Shown here: piece after piece, positions 33,145 to 45,320 of the stretch
Position numbering within the stretch: position 1 is the stretch's first letter
Layout of the letters: every line of letters starts with the position of its first letter
NCBI GenBank assembly: GCA_021613375.1
Contig: CM038715.1
Coordinates: forward strand, 62,001 to 126,000
Length of the DNA: 64,000 nt
Direction: 5' to 3'
From: Megaleporinus macrocephalus
Taxonomy: Eukaryota; Chordata; Actinopteri; Characiformes; Anostomidae
The notes under the pieces: generated by a model
Told to the model about the DNA's origin: nothing
Databases searched by the model: none
What the model saw: only the letters and a program-made list of their open reading frames with translations
Position numbers and translations under genes: made by a program

Positions 33145-34140
33145 AGGGTCTGTCTCAAAACCTAGTAAACTCCTACATAGGCAGCATTTTACATCATAGT
33201 ATGTGCTCCTGACATGTAGACTGTCCCAATACTTACATACCTTAAACATGCTGTCTACTGAGGAACCTTATTTACACCTGATTTTAAAGAAACATCAAAC
33301 TCTTCCTCAGCCGCTAAGACAATCCCATGATGCAATGCAGGCGGAACTTTTTCCCAACGTGGTGGACAAAAGCGGAGCTACTAGCGGAGAAGTCTTTTAA
33401 AATGTGAGTTATTTTGATTCTCTCTGGAGTTTTAATGTGTTTCTGGTCATATAATCACACAAAACAGTATTTTATTGTCAACTCTGTAACGAGTCCTTCA
33501 CCATTTACAGTTTTATACTCAAGACATTAGCGTTTATGCTAGCAGATTTTTAAGCCTCGGGCTATTGTTTTGGATGCCGGCCGGTATCTTAGCAACCAGC
33601 TAAACCACCGGTGGTGTGCTGCAGTGGGCGGGAACAAGCCGTGACGCAGTCTCTCTCTAACTAGAGCGTCTCAGTAATCTGTTTTATGAGGAGAGATGAG
33701 GAGAGAACACTAGTTGGTTGTTAAGCTACCGGCCAGCATCCATAACAATAGCCCGAGCCTTAAAAAAATTTGCTAGCATAAACGCTAATGGCTCGAGTAT
33801 AAAAGTGTAAATGGTGAAGGACTCGTTAAAGAGTTGATAATAAAATACTGTTTTGTGTGATTATATGACCAGAAACACATTAAAACTCCAGAGAGAATCA
33901 AAATAACTCACATTTTAAAACCACTTCACTGCTCCTAGATTAGCCTGTGTTGCATCATGGGATTGTCTTAGCGGCTGAGGAAGCGTTCGATGCTTCTTTA
34001 AAATCAGGTCTAAATAAGGTTCCTCAGTAGACAGCATGTTTAAGGTATGTAAGAATTGGGACAGTCTACATGTCTGGAGCGCATACTATGATGTAAAATG
34101 CTGCCTATGTAGGAGTTTACTAGGATTTGAGACACACCCA
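33145..34140. mobile_element. Foldback element, 996 bp, with 430-460-bp inverted arms
   Basis: The left arm (33145-33603) and the right arm (33711-34140) are reverse complements over most of their length, from gtctcaaa/cctagtaaactcctac at the tips to ctcgggctattgtt and tggccggta near the loop. The loop is about 107 bp. The arms differ around 33340-33395, where the left has extra sequence. The candidate TSD ataattat/atatttgt matches at 6 of 8. No frame resembles a transposase. The termini and a possible 8-bp TSD suggest a hAT relative, unproven. Confidence 0.8.
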
Positions 34141-34499
34141 ATATTTGTAATCAGTTTACTGAAAGGCTCATCTTTGCATGTTTTCTTTGAAAAATTAACA
34201 AAATATGTAATTTGGCTAAGAGTTTCCTAATTTTTGCCTGGAAGTGTATCAGTCCACTCTCAATATTTCCAGTCATTTTTAAGCTTAATGATCAGTATCA
34301 TGTCAAATCGCCCCGGCACCCATTCAAACCCCTCTGTTCTCATTACTTACACTGTACCAGTGAAAGCAGAAGCTCTATTTTTAACAGAATATGGAAATTT
34401 CAGCCATAAATGCATGCAAAGAGGATTAATCCAGAGTGTGAGAATGTGGGAGAAGGAGAGGCAGGGTGTTGGGTGAAGAGAGGGACAGAGACAGAGAAA

Positions 34500-34701
34500 A
34501 GGAGAGAGAGAGAGAGAGAGAGAGAAAAGGCAGATCACTGTGAAAACTCATAAATCATAGTGTGTGTTTGTGCGTGTGTGAGTGAGTGTGTGTGTCTCAT
34601 GGTGTAGTTCACAGCCCGGATTCCTCGTATGGTTTTTGATGCCTCAGCACCTCAGTCACACACTTAATTAAGGGTGAGAGAGAGAGAGAGAGAGAGAGCT
34701 A
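34500..34701. repeat. (GA)n and (GT)n microsatellites
   Basis: GA runs lie at about 34501-34525 and 34676-34698, with a GT-rich stretch at about 34560-34592 between them. Confidence 0.95.
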
Positions 34702-35017
34702 GCATAACTCAATCACAGCAATGAATTCCATTAATTTCAATCACGCTCACACACACTTTACACTAATGAATTTCATATCAGACACACAGTCCTCAGAGAC
34801 ACACACACATTCTGTAAGCATCGACACACCACACTGTACGTAACACTGCTTCTCAGGATGTACAGTACTACAGATGCACCAATGACACTTTTCCCATGAT
34901 GCCAATGACGCCTGAGGCTTAAGTATAGGTTGATACTGAGAACTCTATCTATCTAACTCTAACATTGACGTAAGAACCGGGGGGGGGGTTAGAAAAAGGT
35001 AGATTTATCCCACCCAA

Positions 35018-35510
35018 AGGTCAGTGGTGAGAGCAGTGAATAACAACGATGATCATATATACTGTAATAAAACAGCTTTAGTATAATGTGTTGTTATGGT
35101 AACAGACTAGGAGGGTTTGGGTTAGTCAACGTTTATATTAACTTTAGCCAGAAAGCACTCTGAAACGTAATTATTCTGTTATTGTTAGGTAGGAGTGACT
35201 GTCTGACAGTTAATTTTAATTTAGTGTAATGTGGAGTATCTAGTTTAGTGTGTAAAGTGATCTTTAATTGGATTTATCTAATAATACACATACGTACAGA
35301 TAATGTTGTGTTTTGTTTATTTATCAGTAATTTACTGTAATTCCACTAATGTTGTTCTACGTCACTATACATACAGTGATCTACTACCTTGCCTACAGTG
35401 GAATCAGCTTATAGGTGATATTTTAGGGGATAGGGTGGGCTTTGATTCATATTAGCAAATGTGTCCCCCCAATCTCAAACCCGCTCCTACGGCCTTGCTA
35501 TCTAACCTAA
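35018..35510. mobile_element. Partial copy of the 17193-18003 element, same orientation
   Basis: It shares gtgagagcagtgaata, gttatggtaacagactagga, tttaattggatttatctaat and the gctcctac right end with the copy at 17193-18003. A short left-end-like word (taagaaccgggggggggtta) sits at 34971, so an internal part of the left region has been lost. No TSD was confirmed. Confidence 0.65.
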
Positions 35511-36054
35511 CAAACCTATAAGCCCTGTTATTTATACAGTTATATTTTTTAAATATGTATATTTTTTAATTTAATTTTGTTAATTTCTTCTGTGTCACAA
35601 ATAAAAACATACCCAGCTTTAGTATTTTATATAATTAGTAATAGGAACCATGACAGCTGGTGCAGAATAGTTAAAAAACAGAAATGAACAATCAAAAACT
35701 GAGCTGAATCTTGTTTCACGATCAGTCATTTCTCTTAAATGTGCATCTCATTCAGTTGTGCTTAACTCTTTGAGCGCCAGACTCCGCTGGAGTTTAGTGA
35801 ACGCATAAATCGTTTAGGCCGGCAGTAACAGTGACTTTCAACATTTTTTCCCACCGTGGCTTAAGCAACAGCGAGATCACGCTGCCGAGTGATACAGCTC
35901 ACCACTGGGGGCACACCGTAAATAGGGCTAGTGGACAGATACACCTAGCTTGCATGCACTATAACTAAGCAGAAAGTTCATGGTTATGTATCAGAAGTAC
36001 ACAAGTATCTCCAAAATAAGAACTTTGCAGGAGAGGCCAAAAATAATCTTTACT

Positions 36055-36290
36055 TTCAATGTAAGTCAATGGAACCAGATTTTTTTTCCAAGTGATTTTG
36101 AAGCATTTCTATTGGTTGTTGGCAGTTGTGTTCAAATGATGTAGAAAAATCAGCAAAAATGGAGATAAAACCAAGTTTTTCATTGGACAGTGACGATATG
36201 TACCCTCAATAACAGTTTTGGTCCAAAAATTAACTCTGCATTAAATCTTAAGAGTGTAAGTGACTACACAGTGACAGAAAAGTGAGATGT
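36055..36290. repeat. Dispersed repeat (aatgtaagtcaatggaacca type), copy 2
   Basis: This is a diverged relative of 8885-9190, with the same aatgtaagtcaatggaacca, ttctattggt and ttcaaatgat words in order. A TTAA followed by ctctttgagcgcc at 35762 may be the left end of a piggyBac-like element spanning this region, but no matching right end was found. Confidence 0.5.
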
Positions 36291-37779
36291 TAAGGTTTAC
36301 CATTAGCAGCTACCTCCTACAAAATAACGCCATTACAGATTTAACCATGAGCATTTTTACTGCTGCTTATCTCACACTGCCAACATGTCTGTCAACTAGA
36401 AACTGATTCATGGTGTCAGTAGTAGGTGTCAGTATTTATGTTTAAGTGTCACCATCTGCATTAATATTGATACCCTTTTGGCGTAAACGTTCTAATGCAC
36501 ACCTCATTTTCTTCTCTATTTCTAGTATTTCTCAGTTTCAGTAAAAAATACATTAATAAAACACATATTTTAACAGAAAAATTGCATAAAAGTCATAAAA
36601 ACACCAACTACAACACCTTTTTTAACTTTTCCGTATTTAACATGTCCACGCTTTGCCTTCCTGAGAGAGAAACACTTGTTTTCAGTTTTTTTTTTAAAAG
36701 AAATCTGCAGGGATATTGTTCAGACCCCCAAAGTTTAGTCTTAGAAGATAGCTGCAGTTACATCTCACAATCCAAGTAAGACACCGAGTGATGTTGAGGT
36801 CTGGACTCTGAAGTGGTCAGTCCATTGTTCTGAGAACATCAGCAATTGTATTGCTTGATTTGCTAATTTGATTGTTTCCTTTTCTCACTCACAACTTCTT
36901 GACAGCTGCTTCTCCTCTCTCTCAAAGATAAAGGCTTAAAGTACTGTTCCTCAGAAGGTGACAGGTTAGTGGCCCTCCAGGTTTTCATGGCTGTTAAGAG
37001 TCCCATCAACTTTTAATCATTTTTAAGTTCCATTTTTGTTAGTCATCTGTTTTCTCATGTTTTATTTGCCTGGTCTCTTTACTCATATAAGTAAAAGATC
37101 TCATCTAATCTTCTCAGAAACATTTCCTGAAAACATCACTTGTAGTTAATGGCTGTTGTGAGCAGACATTAAGTAAATGAAGGGTGGTCTCTGACTTTGA
37201 CAGTGCTGCACGCTCTTCTAGAAGATTGGCAGAGCCTTTCTTGACAGCAGTGTGTTGCTGTGTTCTCTTTTTTTCTTTCTCTCACACTGCAACATAAGGC
37301 CACTCTGCTCTCATATGCCTCCACAGGCTGTTCTCTGCATTCCTACTCTGAGTCACTCTCACACTGCTCAGCAGGGCCTTGAAGAGCTCTCCTGTCCCTA
37401 TGTGGTTTTCCAATAGAGCCATCAGTCAGCTGCGCTCCACATAGCCACTAACACACCAGCCAGCTCCACAGGAATCTTTAAGACACTGGTTTAAATAGTT
37501 ATGTAGTAAATAATCAAATATATACATTAACCACCTCATCCTTAGCCAAAGTGCTAAACCAGTGAGAGTGGGCAGCATCCTGGTTCACCTGGTACACTAG
37601 TTAAATTTTTCTTTAGGTTAAACTGTACTGAAATGCCAACAGTTCAAAACATGCTTAGGACAACCCAGCTGAATAGCACAAAAATCTTTCACCTCCTACC
37701 ATGTAAAGCATAAATTGCAGTCTGGACTGAACCGCATCTGCAGAAGTCTATTTTAAAAACAACATTTTTCCTGCAAATT

Positions 37780-37985
37780 TGCATTCATGGCGTTTAGAAG
37801 ACACCTTTAGAAAAGCCTTTTCATAAACTTTACAGTTTCCATTTACACAAGAAGGCAAAGGTAGTGTTAGCAGTCTTGCTCAAGGACTCTTAATGGCATA
37901 GTGTAGAGTGGTTGCCCAGGTGGGGAATCTAATCCCAGTCTACAGGACAGAGAGTAGCAGTGTAACCTACCACACTCTACCAGCC
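37780..37985. repeat. Dispersed SINE-like repeat fragment
   Basis: The segment from ttagaagacacctttag through cttgctcaaggactctt to gggaatctaatcccagtcta and ccagccccc follows the layout of a fish repeat that normally reads as a water-level pattern of 'tccaaagcgactta' followed by 'ctcaagga' and a GGGATT-type tail. Identification is by word order only. Confidence 0.4.
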
Positions 37986-38284
37986 CCCGACCACAGTTTC
38001 CTTTATATTTAACTTAAAAAGATAAAAGTCTTTGCAGCATGTACACAAGCTTGGACCCCTTAACTTAACTCAGGCAGATCAAGAACTGCTGACAGCTCCA
38101 TCGTTTAATAAACTACCTGACTTTTCAAACCGGCAAAGGGAGTACTGAGTTCGTAGGACGTTCAGATGTCAGCATGCTGATTATATTTTTCTTTTTTTTT
38201 TAGATTAATCAAATCTAGTATCTGTGACTGTGCATTAACATTAGCAGAACTTTTGTTTAATTTAATTAAAATCAACTAAATATG

Positions 38285-38325
38285 TACAGTTGTATGCAAA
38301 AGTTTGGGTACCCCAGTCAAAATAT
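38285..38325. mobile_element. Tc1-type terminal repeat fragment
   Basis: The sequence tacagttgtatgcaaaagtt followed by tgggtacccc is a close match to a terminal inverted repeat of a Tc1-like family common in fish, starting at a TA. The partner end was not found within the next few kb, so this is a lone or strongly diverged element. Confidence 0.55.
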
Positions 38326-39832
38326 GCTTTGTTGCTTTTCTAAGTGTTAACACGCTGCTGCATCAAGATGGAAAACATGGAAAATAGATAAAACATAAGA
38401 TGTGGCCTATATATATATATAATTTTTTCTTCTTCTTTCATTTCTCACCACTCCATAAATAAACAAAACCTTTAGTCTGCACAATGCTCCAGAGCAAAGC
38501 TACAGAAGAAGATCTCAGACACTAAACATGTCTTGGCTGATAAAATATATTTGGACTAAGGTGGGGTGGGATGGGGTGGGGCTTTGCCAAGCTATCTCTT
38601 TCAATCACAGCAAGTCACAGAAGCAACGCGCAGCCAAGGAAACACAGAGGCCTTTACAGCAACTGGTGGGCAGGGTAAGGGGCCATCAGAGCAAGGAGTA
38701 GCCAAGGTAACAGGTAGCCTTGGCAACACTCAGATGCCATAAGCAGGCAGAGATTAAGAGAAAAGACTCCATGACCGACAACAAGACAGGAAGACTGGCG
38801 CAGGCAGAAGACTTAGCGCTGACAGAGTGAGTGAGGCGGAAAAAGCTAAAGAAAAAAAAAGAAAAGATGAAAAAAAACTCTATCCATCAGACTCTTTCCC
38901 AGGTGCTCAATTTGTACCAATCCTATTTTATCCAGTCAAGCAAAAAAAAAAAAAAATCTGCAGCAAGATGATGTGTTGTTATTTTCGGGAACAAACGTCC
39001 AACTATGAGATGACAGGAAGAAGGCCTTTTAACACAAAGCCGGAGACAAAAATAGAATCACTCAGAGAAATATGTCAGCTTTTAGACTTCTCCCAGCTAG
39101 GCACGGCCCAGAAATAGCACTTCTGCATTTAGCCTGCAGGCAAACAGAACCACAGGACTTTCTATGAGACAAAGATTTTTACATGACATTCAAAAAGGAA
39201 CATAAAATGTATTTTCTTTCCCTTCTCTCTATCTCTCTGCTTTCTCTCTGCTGAGAGACAGAGACGAGGCCACAGGAAAAAGAAGGATGATGGTGGTGTG
39301 GGTGATGCTGGTGGTGGTGGTGATGATGATGAACTCGTTTATATAATGGGGCATTGAGGCAGTCGCTCAGCTCCCCCCTTCACCCTCAGCCTGCTGGAGA
39401 ACACCAGTGGAGGTACCAGGAGAGTTCCAATGTGTAGCCAGTGTGAGTGCACACATTGTCCTGCTCAGTGCTCAGACCTTATTTTGAGAATGCACTGAAA
39501 TGTTAGACATTAAGAGAACAGCCTTAAAACATTTCCACAATAAACTGTAGAACCTTACACATGCTCAAATCAGTGCAATGGCAAGTAGAAATACCAAAAG
39601 GTAGAAGATAAGATCTCATATGATTTGCTTACTTGCATGAAACACCACTGACGTTTTCAAGCAGCCTCAGTTTCTCTAGTTCATTTGAAAGGACTGACAT
39701 TTCAAATAGTTTTCCCACCCTATTACCTTATCATTTATCTTATAATTTAAATTAGATTAGCTCAAAAACTGAGTAACTGGCAGAGAACACCCTTTTTATT
39801 TATTTTTAATTTATTTAATTTCAAAACAGTCA

Positions 39833-40080
39833 TTAACCCTAACCCTACATTGATTGATTGGTTTATTTTTAAAAATCAGATGCTGGAAATATATATTTTG
39901 CAGTTACACACATACTTCTCAACATCTGATTCAGTTTTTATTGTGTCCTCCCTTAATTAACCCTAACCCTACATTGACTGATTGGTTTATTTTTAAAAAT
40001 CAGATGCTGGAAATATATATTTTGCAGTTACACACATACTTCTCAACATCTGATTCAGTTTTTATTGTGTCCTCCCTTTT
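39833..40080. repeat. Tandem duplication, 2 x 124 bp
   Basis: 39833-39956 and 39957-40080 are nearly identical; one clear difference is gattgattgg against gactgattgg. Each copy opens with ttaaccctaaccct, a two-unit telomere-like word. Its lower edge lies about 300 bp from the usp54 exon at 40376-40468, inside the downstream intron. Confidence 0.95.
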
Positions 40081-40375
40081 CCTTTATCCCCAAGAGGTAT
40101 ATTTTCGTATGCTTTCTCCAAAGTGAAGCAAGAGTGGAGCTTGATTTTTGGTGTTTAACTGATTTTGAAAGTTTGGGTGGGATCTTCTCCTTCATCTCTT
40201 GAGAAATGTCTCCTAAAATATTAACAGCTTGTCAAATTGGCTGCTTAACTAGAAATGAAACACATTTTTATCAGGCCCTTAAATCTGCTTTGGGCCCTTT
40301 TCAATTGGGTGCATCATTAATCTAGATTCATTCCCTCCCTCTTTCAGGATTGAGAAGCGTTGGAGCAGCTCTTAC

Positions 40376-40468
40376 CTTCAGAGCACAGAAGATGCACGAG
40401 TCCTCCATGCACTTGTGTGTGGTCAGCTGCCGAAAGCTTCTGCGAAAGATGTCAAGATGCCAAAGTAC
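40376..40468 (-). CDS. usp54: USP54 exon: segment after the catalytic-cysteine box
   Basis: This 93-nt exon is exactly 31 codons, phase 0 at both ends. It encodes [20 protein letters not shown] and then [11 protein letters not shown], matching the USP54 segment that directly follows the NSCFLNSALQ box. USP53 differs here. The minus-strand acceptor is strong: a CTAAC branch-like word at 40503-40507, two T-runs and CACAG. The donor is GTAAGA (40370-40375). The preceding exon, with the catalytic-type cysteine and probably the start codon, was not found between 40469 and 64000, so the upstream intron is at least 23.5 kb. The product is a cytosolic or junction-associated ubiquitin hydrolase by family knowledge. 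Confidence 0.95.
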
Positions 40469-41186
40469 CTGTGGGTCGAAAAAAAAAGAGTGATAAAAAA
40501 AAGGTTAGCATATCAAAGTTTCCACTTCACTGAAGTAAAAATGTGTTTAACCCCTCCTTTATCCTCGTGGCACATCTGGAGGGCTGCACAAAGTGAGGAC
40601 TGAAGTGGAATTAGTTTGTTAGAGCCAAACACACAAAGCAGACCCATCCTCAGACTCTTCTCTGAGACAGGGCAGTGCGCTGGCCACTGCCAGCCCAGTC
40701 TGCCCGCAGAATCGTCCACAGTGCGAGCCAAAGCACGCTAGTGCACTACCTTAACTTCGGCATCTCTTTCACACGCACTCACCCCCCGCAGAGGCGCACA
40801 TTACACCATACAGTCCAGTGGCTCTCTGACCCTGCCCTGCGCTCGCTCCCTCTGGCCAAAATTCCCGCAGTCCTTCAATCCCTCTCAATCAGTGTGAGCC
40901 AGCGCTGGCAGCATGTGCCCACTGATCGCCTGCCAGGTGCCCACTCCACTTAATCCGTCCAGCAGAGCAGGAATCCAGTGCTTTTCTATAGTTGCACCTC
41001 TAAAGGCAAGGGGTCCAAGCACCACTCGGATAGGAAACAGGAAAGGAAAGAGCAACGGGAGGAGAAGGAAAAGGTGGCCGTACAGACCCGCAGACCCGCA
41101 GAGAGAAAGAATGAGATAAGTGAGCACTCAAAGAGAGGGAGAGCGAGTGGGAGAGTGAGCTGCAATCGCAGGAGAACCAGCACTGA

Positions 41187-41187
<1 letters not shown>

Positions 41188-41218
<31 letters not shown>

Positions 41219-41355
41219 AGGGGGTGGGGGGTAGAGTAAGATTGTTGCAGTGATGTTAAAGTAAAAAATGCTGATACTGAAAGCATCGTAACAGCATGCA
41301 AGCAAGAGAGATGTGTGTGTGTATGGGAGTGTGAGTGTGTGTGTGTGTGTGTGTA
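41188..41355. repeat. (GA)n and (GT)n microsatellites
   Basis: A GA run at about 41190-41218 is followed by a G-run, and a GT run lies at about 41312-41353. Confidence 0.95.
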
Positions 41356-42351
41356 TTCTTCAATGCGTGAGAGTGCGTTTTCACCGGCTTCTCTGGCCTG
41401 TCACTTAGATTAATTCACACTCGTCCTACACAGGGAGATGGAGGGAGGCAAGAGGGCAAAAGCTGCATGACTACACCAGACTTTACAGCCAGACTGCACC
41501 TTCACTCGGAATCAACCATCTGGACCTCAACCCTGCGGTCTGCAAGCCACATACAAGCACGCCCAACAACTTACACCCACTTACATCCACCATCCCCCTC
41601 CTTTCACCTGCCGACAAAGAAACCAGGGAGGCGATGATATGAAGTTTACTGGCCGACAGCGAGAACCATTTCAAAACAAGTTACCACTGTATTCCATATA
41701 ACGTCCAGAGAGCTTGGGTTCCATTCTTATGGCCATGACAACACGCATGATAAAAATAAACTTTTACTTGTCCCGTCACTCTGAGAGGCCCTTCCTCTCA
41801 TCTATCCTTCTCTACTGCCTCAGCATCACTTCCAAAAGATGCAATGGCTGGCTTTACCTGTGCCAGCCTTCATTCTCACAGCAGGGCAGCATCATGTAAA
41901 AGGGGGGAGACCGAGACTCCTTCTCTAGGAAAGTACTAAGAACGTTTAAGTACCCAGATGTGTTCTGGATCTGCCCCAGTCATGGTGCCTCACAACTTCC
42001 CAACAAGAACAATCACTGCTGCAACACACTGAACCACAATTGTACATTCCATAGCTATGGTAGGACTGATATAGGACTGAGGAACACATAGGCGAAGAGG
42101 TGTGGGTGGGGTTATTAATATCTGATAAATGGATGGTAAGAATAGGAATTTATAGGGTGTGTTCCTCCCCCCAAAATTGTAGGTATCCCCCATCCTTTTG
42201 CGCCATCTATCAAAGTGAAATCATTTCATGACAGAATTTCATCCATTATTTATTTATAATTTTTTAGATTTTTTAGATTTTTTTAACCAGGATACAGGCC
42301 AACAAATTTATGATGAACATGAATGATGGATTTATGCTGGGGTCTGAGACA

Positions 42352-42879
42352 CACACTACCGCTCAAAAGTTTGGGATCACAGTGAAATGTTCTTGTTTTA
42401 ATGGAGTATCTTCTTCCTTAACACAACAATGGACTGACGGGTCTCTAAAGAAAGTTGTTTCTTTCTGGTCATTGTGAGTCGGTCAGCAAGCCATCAACTG
42501 CTGATCTTCAGATACTAAACTAACCTAGAATGTTGTTCCCTTTTATACTTATTAGTAGAATGTTTTTCAGCTGTGCATCACAATTGATCAAGAGTGTCCT
42601 AACAACCAATTAGTCCAATAACATCCTTAACTTGGATTGGTGGTCGTACCAGGAGATTTAGACAGAGGACTGAGAATTGCTGATAATAGGACTTTATGCA
42701 AAATAAGCCTCTATACAAAAATAGACTTTAATACAAACATTTTTATTCTTTAAAAATCATCTGATACACTTACATTAATTGTGAAATGGACAATATTGTT
42801 TGTGAATTGCATGAAAATTGCATGAAAATTGCATGAAATGAAATTCTAAAGTGATTCTAAGCTTTTGAGCGGTAGTGTA
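42352..42879. mobile_element. Tc1/mariner-type miniature element, about 528 bp
   Basis: The left end cacactaccgctcaaaagtt and the right end read inward, tacactaccgctcaaaagct, are inverted repeats at 18 of 20. The family inserts at TA; the right end keeps TA (42878-42879) while the left reads CA. The interior lacks a transposase frame and carries a three-copy 12-bp repeat (aattgcatgaaa, about 42808-42840). Confidence 0.85.
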
Positions 42880-44474
42880 CATATCTATGTTCTCTTTGTT
42901 GGCCAATTTTTAATAGTAAAATAAAAAAAATAAAAGGGAAAAAATGTAATAGCTGTGTTTGTAAATATAAACAGCTCGTATCTATCATAGCAAAGACACT
43001 ACAGCAGGTTCCCAGCCTGGCTATCCTCTGGATCAGCGCCTCGGCTCGGCAATAACAGCAGCAGCAGCATATTTTCCTCTCTGCATTTCTCCAACATTTA
43101 CTCAGATTGTCTCAGACCCTGCAGTTATATTAATTTATTCGTAATCCAAACTTTTAATCACAGTTTATCCCGCTGCTGGCGAAGATTTAAACAAAATTAC
43201 TGCTGCCGTCACGGCCGTGGATGATGAACTCTGGCTTTATTCTAGTCAAAAAAAAGAGCACACAAGCACGTATCAGATGCTGTCTTGTCACTGAGAAAGT
43301 ACAAAAGCAATTGCAATTAAGATGTTCTAACATTCAAAATGTAAAGGCTACTGAAAATCAGCTGGACTCGGGGAGGGTCAGTGCACAAAAGCATGCACAC
43401 AGTCTCTCTTCAGTTTGTTCTCCATCCATGTGCTCTCGTAAAGTTGAGGGTCTTTTCTAACCTTCTCCCCCAACTGCGTCCGACTGCTCTCGCTGACCAC
43501 CAAGGCCAGGCGCAGCTGTATCTCGAACACGCTTAATGACAGTGAAGCAAGAGCAATGGCGGATTAAACATGGAGAAATCTCTAGGTTCCCTTTTCTAGC
43601 AGTTCTGAACGGGCATGGTTGATCTCTAAACGAGGCTGAAATTGGCTTCTTAATCGAGTATTTCATTCCACATAAATAGCTTAAAATGTGTGGCACAATT
43701 TAAGGTGGTATGGGAAGTTCACCAAAAAAGCTGGTGAATAGATGATCCTAGCCTTAATTTAAAAAAAAACAAAAACGTTAGTTTGCTCTGCAAATTTAAC
43801 CCCAGACATCTTCTTACACCTTGGACAATGCAAGAGAGTAGCAATTCCACCATAACTACCATCACAACCCCAATAGCATCCAGTAAGCAGCAGCCACGCA
43901 GGGGTTTTATCCACTTCATGACAGTTAAAATCAAATCATCTTAAATTAAAAGTTTCAGAGTCAGAAATAATTAATTTACACTAATTTTACACTTAAGATC
44001 CAATTGGCCTGTTTTTCCTTCATCCTTTTTCTTATGTCATCCTTTGTAGATTAGTTTAGCTAATCATTTTAATGCAGCACAGTGTTAGCAACATGTTCAA
44101 CGTAATATTTTTTTTTAATTAGGCCTGGTATAATGTTTCTTCTCTCAGATGTTTGTAATATTTGTCTTAGTTTCCAAATTAAAAGACTGTGTGCAGTGTG
44201 CTGACCTTATCAAGCCAATGTGTGTTGTTATGCTTGTTGTCTGGGATAGAGAGGGTGGAAATGTATTTTCACATCGAGCTACAAACAAGAACAAGGGATG
44301 TTTTACCTTTCATACTGTAGCTGAATGAAGACTCAGTAATAAGGGTTGACGTTTACAATTAATTAAAAAGCAAGAAAGCAGAACTTGGTTAATGTGGCTA
44401 GTTGGTATCTTCAGTTTAATGAAGAGGAGGGAGAGAATAATACTTACATGACAGTCAAAGAACTAAGAAAGTAG

Positions 44475-44479
44475 CACAT

Positions 44480-44514
<35 letters not shown>

Positions 44515-44516
44515 GT
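44475..44516. repeat. (CT)n microsatellite
   Basis: This is a CT dinucleotide run with two short interruptions. Confidence 0.95.
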
Positions 44517-44605
44517 CTTATGGACACACATTCATTTTAAAATTTTCAGCACACATTGCAACAAGTAACAAAGAGACTTAATTATACATGTAGATTTTTA
44601 CACAC

Positions 44606-44815
44606 ATTATCAGTACTTTCTACTCCTTACATTTACACTCCATTATCAGTACTTTCTACTCCTTACATTTACACTCCATTATAAGTACTTTCTACTTCTT
44701 ACATTTACCCTCCATTATCAGTACTTTCTACTCCTTACATTTACACTCCATTATCAGTACTTTCTACTCCTTACATTTACACTCCATTATCAGTACTTTC
44801 TACTCCTTACATTTT
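44606..44815. repeat. 36-bp minisatellite, about 6 units
   Basis: The word attatcagtactttctact recurs at 44606, 44642, 44678 (as attataag…), 44714, 44750 and 44786, always 36 bp apart. It leads directly into the dispersed repeat arm at 44816-45320, whose own sequence has similar tactttctact and tacatt words. Confidence 0.92.
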
Positions 44816-45320
44816 AAACATAGTCTCGTTACTCCTATTTCATTTCAGTTTGTTTTCATTCATGTACATTTACATTCCAGTAAAGATTATTGATAACATG
44901 TCTTTGAAGTTTGACTTCATTACAATATTTATAGACAACTAGTCATCATATCTTCTGCTCCATGAAACACATGTTAATGTTCAGTAGTAACAGATATGCT
45001 TCTTTAATATATTTACATTGTACTAAACTACATTCATGTTCAATGGGCGTATATGAGCTGAAACAGGAAGCCTAGCGCATCCCAAATTTATCAACATTAA
45101 CATTTTAATATAACATTATAGTCATTATAGCTTTTAGAAGATTTTTTTCTTTACATTACTTTTACTTTTATACTTTAAGTAGTTCTGAAAGCAGTACTTT
45201 TACACTTTTACTGGAGTAAAAAGCTTGAGTTGATACTTCAACTTCTACAGAAGTATATTTAAACCCTAGTATCTATACTTCTACCTGAGTAATGAATGTA
45301 AATACTTTTGACACCCTTGT
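44816..45320 (+). repeat. Dispersed repeat (ttttactggagtaaaaagct type), arm 1
   Basis: It is repeated in inverted orientation at 46010-46590. Shared words include ttacattccagtaa, catatcttctgctccatgaa, gcgcatcccaaatttatcaa and gtatctatacttctacctga. This is a recognisable teleost dispersed repeat (tacttttactttta words); the family name is not assigned and no coding frame is present. Confidence 0.8.

Larger units (their letters stand above)
11802..40375 (-). other. usp54: usp54 intron, 28,574 bp
   Basis: The donor is GTAAGA (40370-40375) and the acceptor is next to 11801. The intron carries the 5.5-kb satellite and many transposons listed separately. Stretches where I recognise nothing: 11840-12560, 13510-14345 (polypurine and G-rich patches near 13845-13890), 16170-17180, 19840-20490 apart from a three-copy 20-bp repeat (20021-20080), 26660-27730, 29860-31110, 34150-34970 apart from GA runs, 36300-37770, and 38330-39830 apart from A-rich, (TA)n and GGT/GAT patches. 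Confidence 0.8.

Noticed and set aside
35762..36290. Possible second piggyBac-like element (TTAA then ctctttgagcgcc)
   Set aside because: The TTAA at 36288 is not preceded by an end that matches the left terminus, so the element cannot be delimited.
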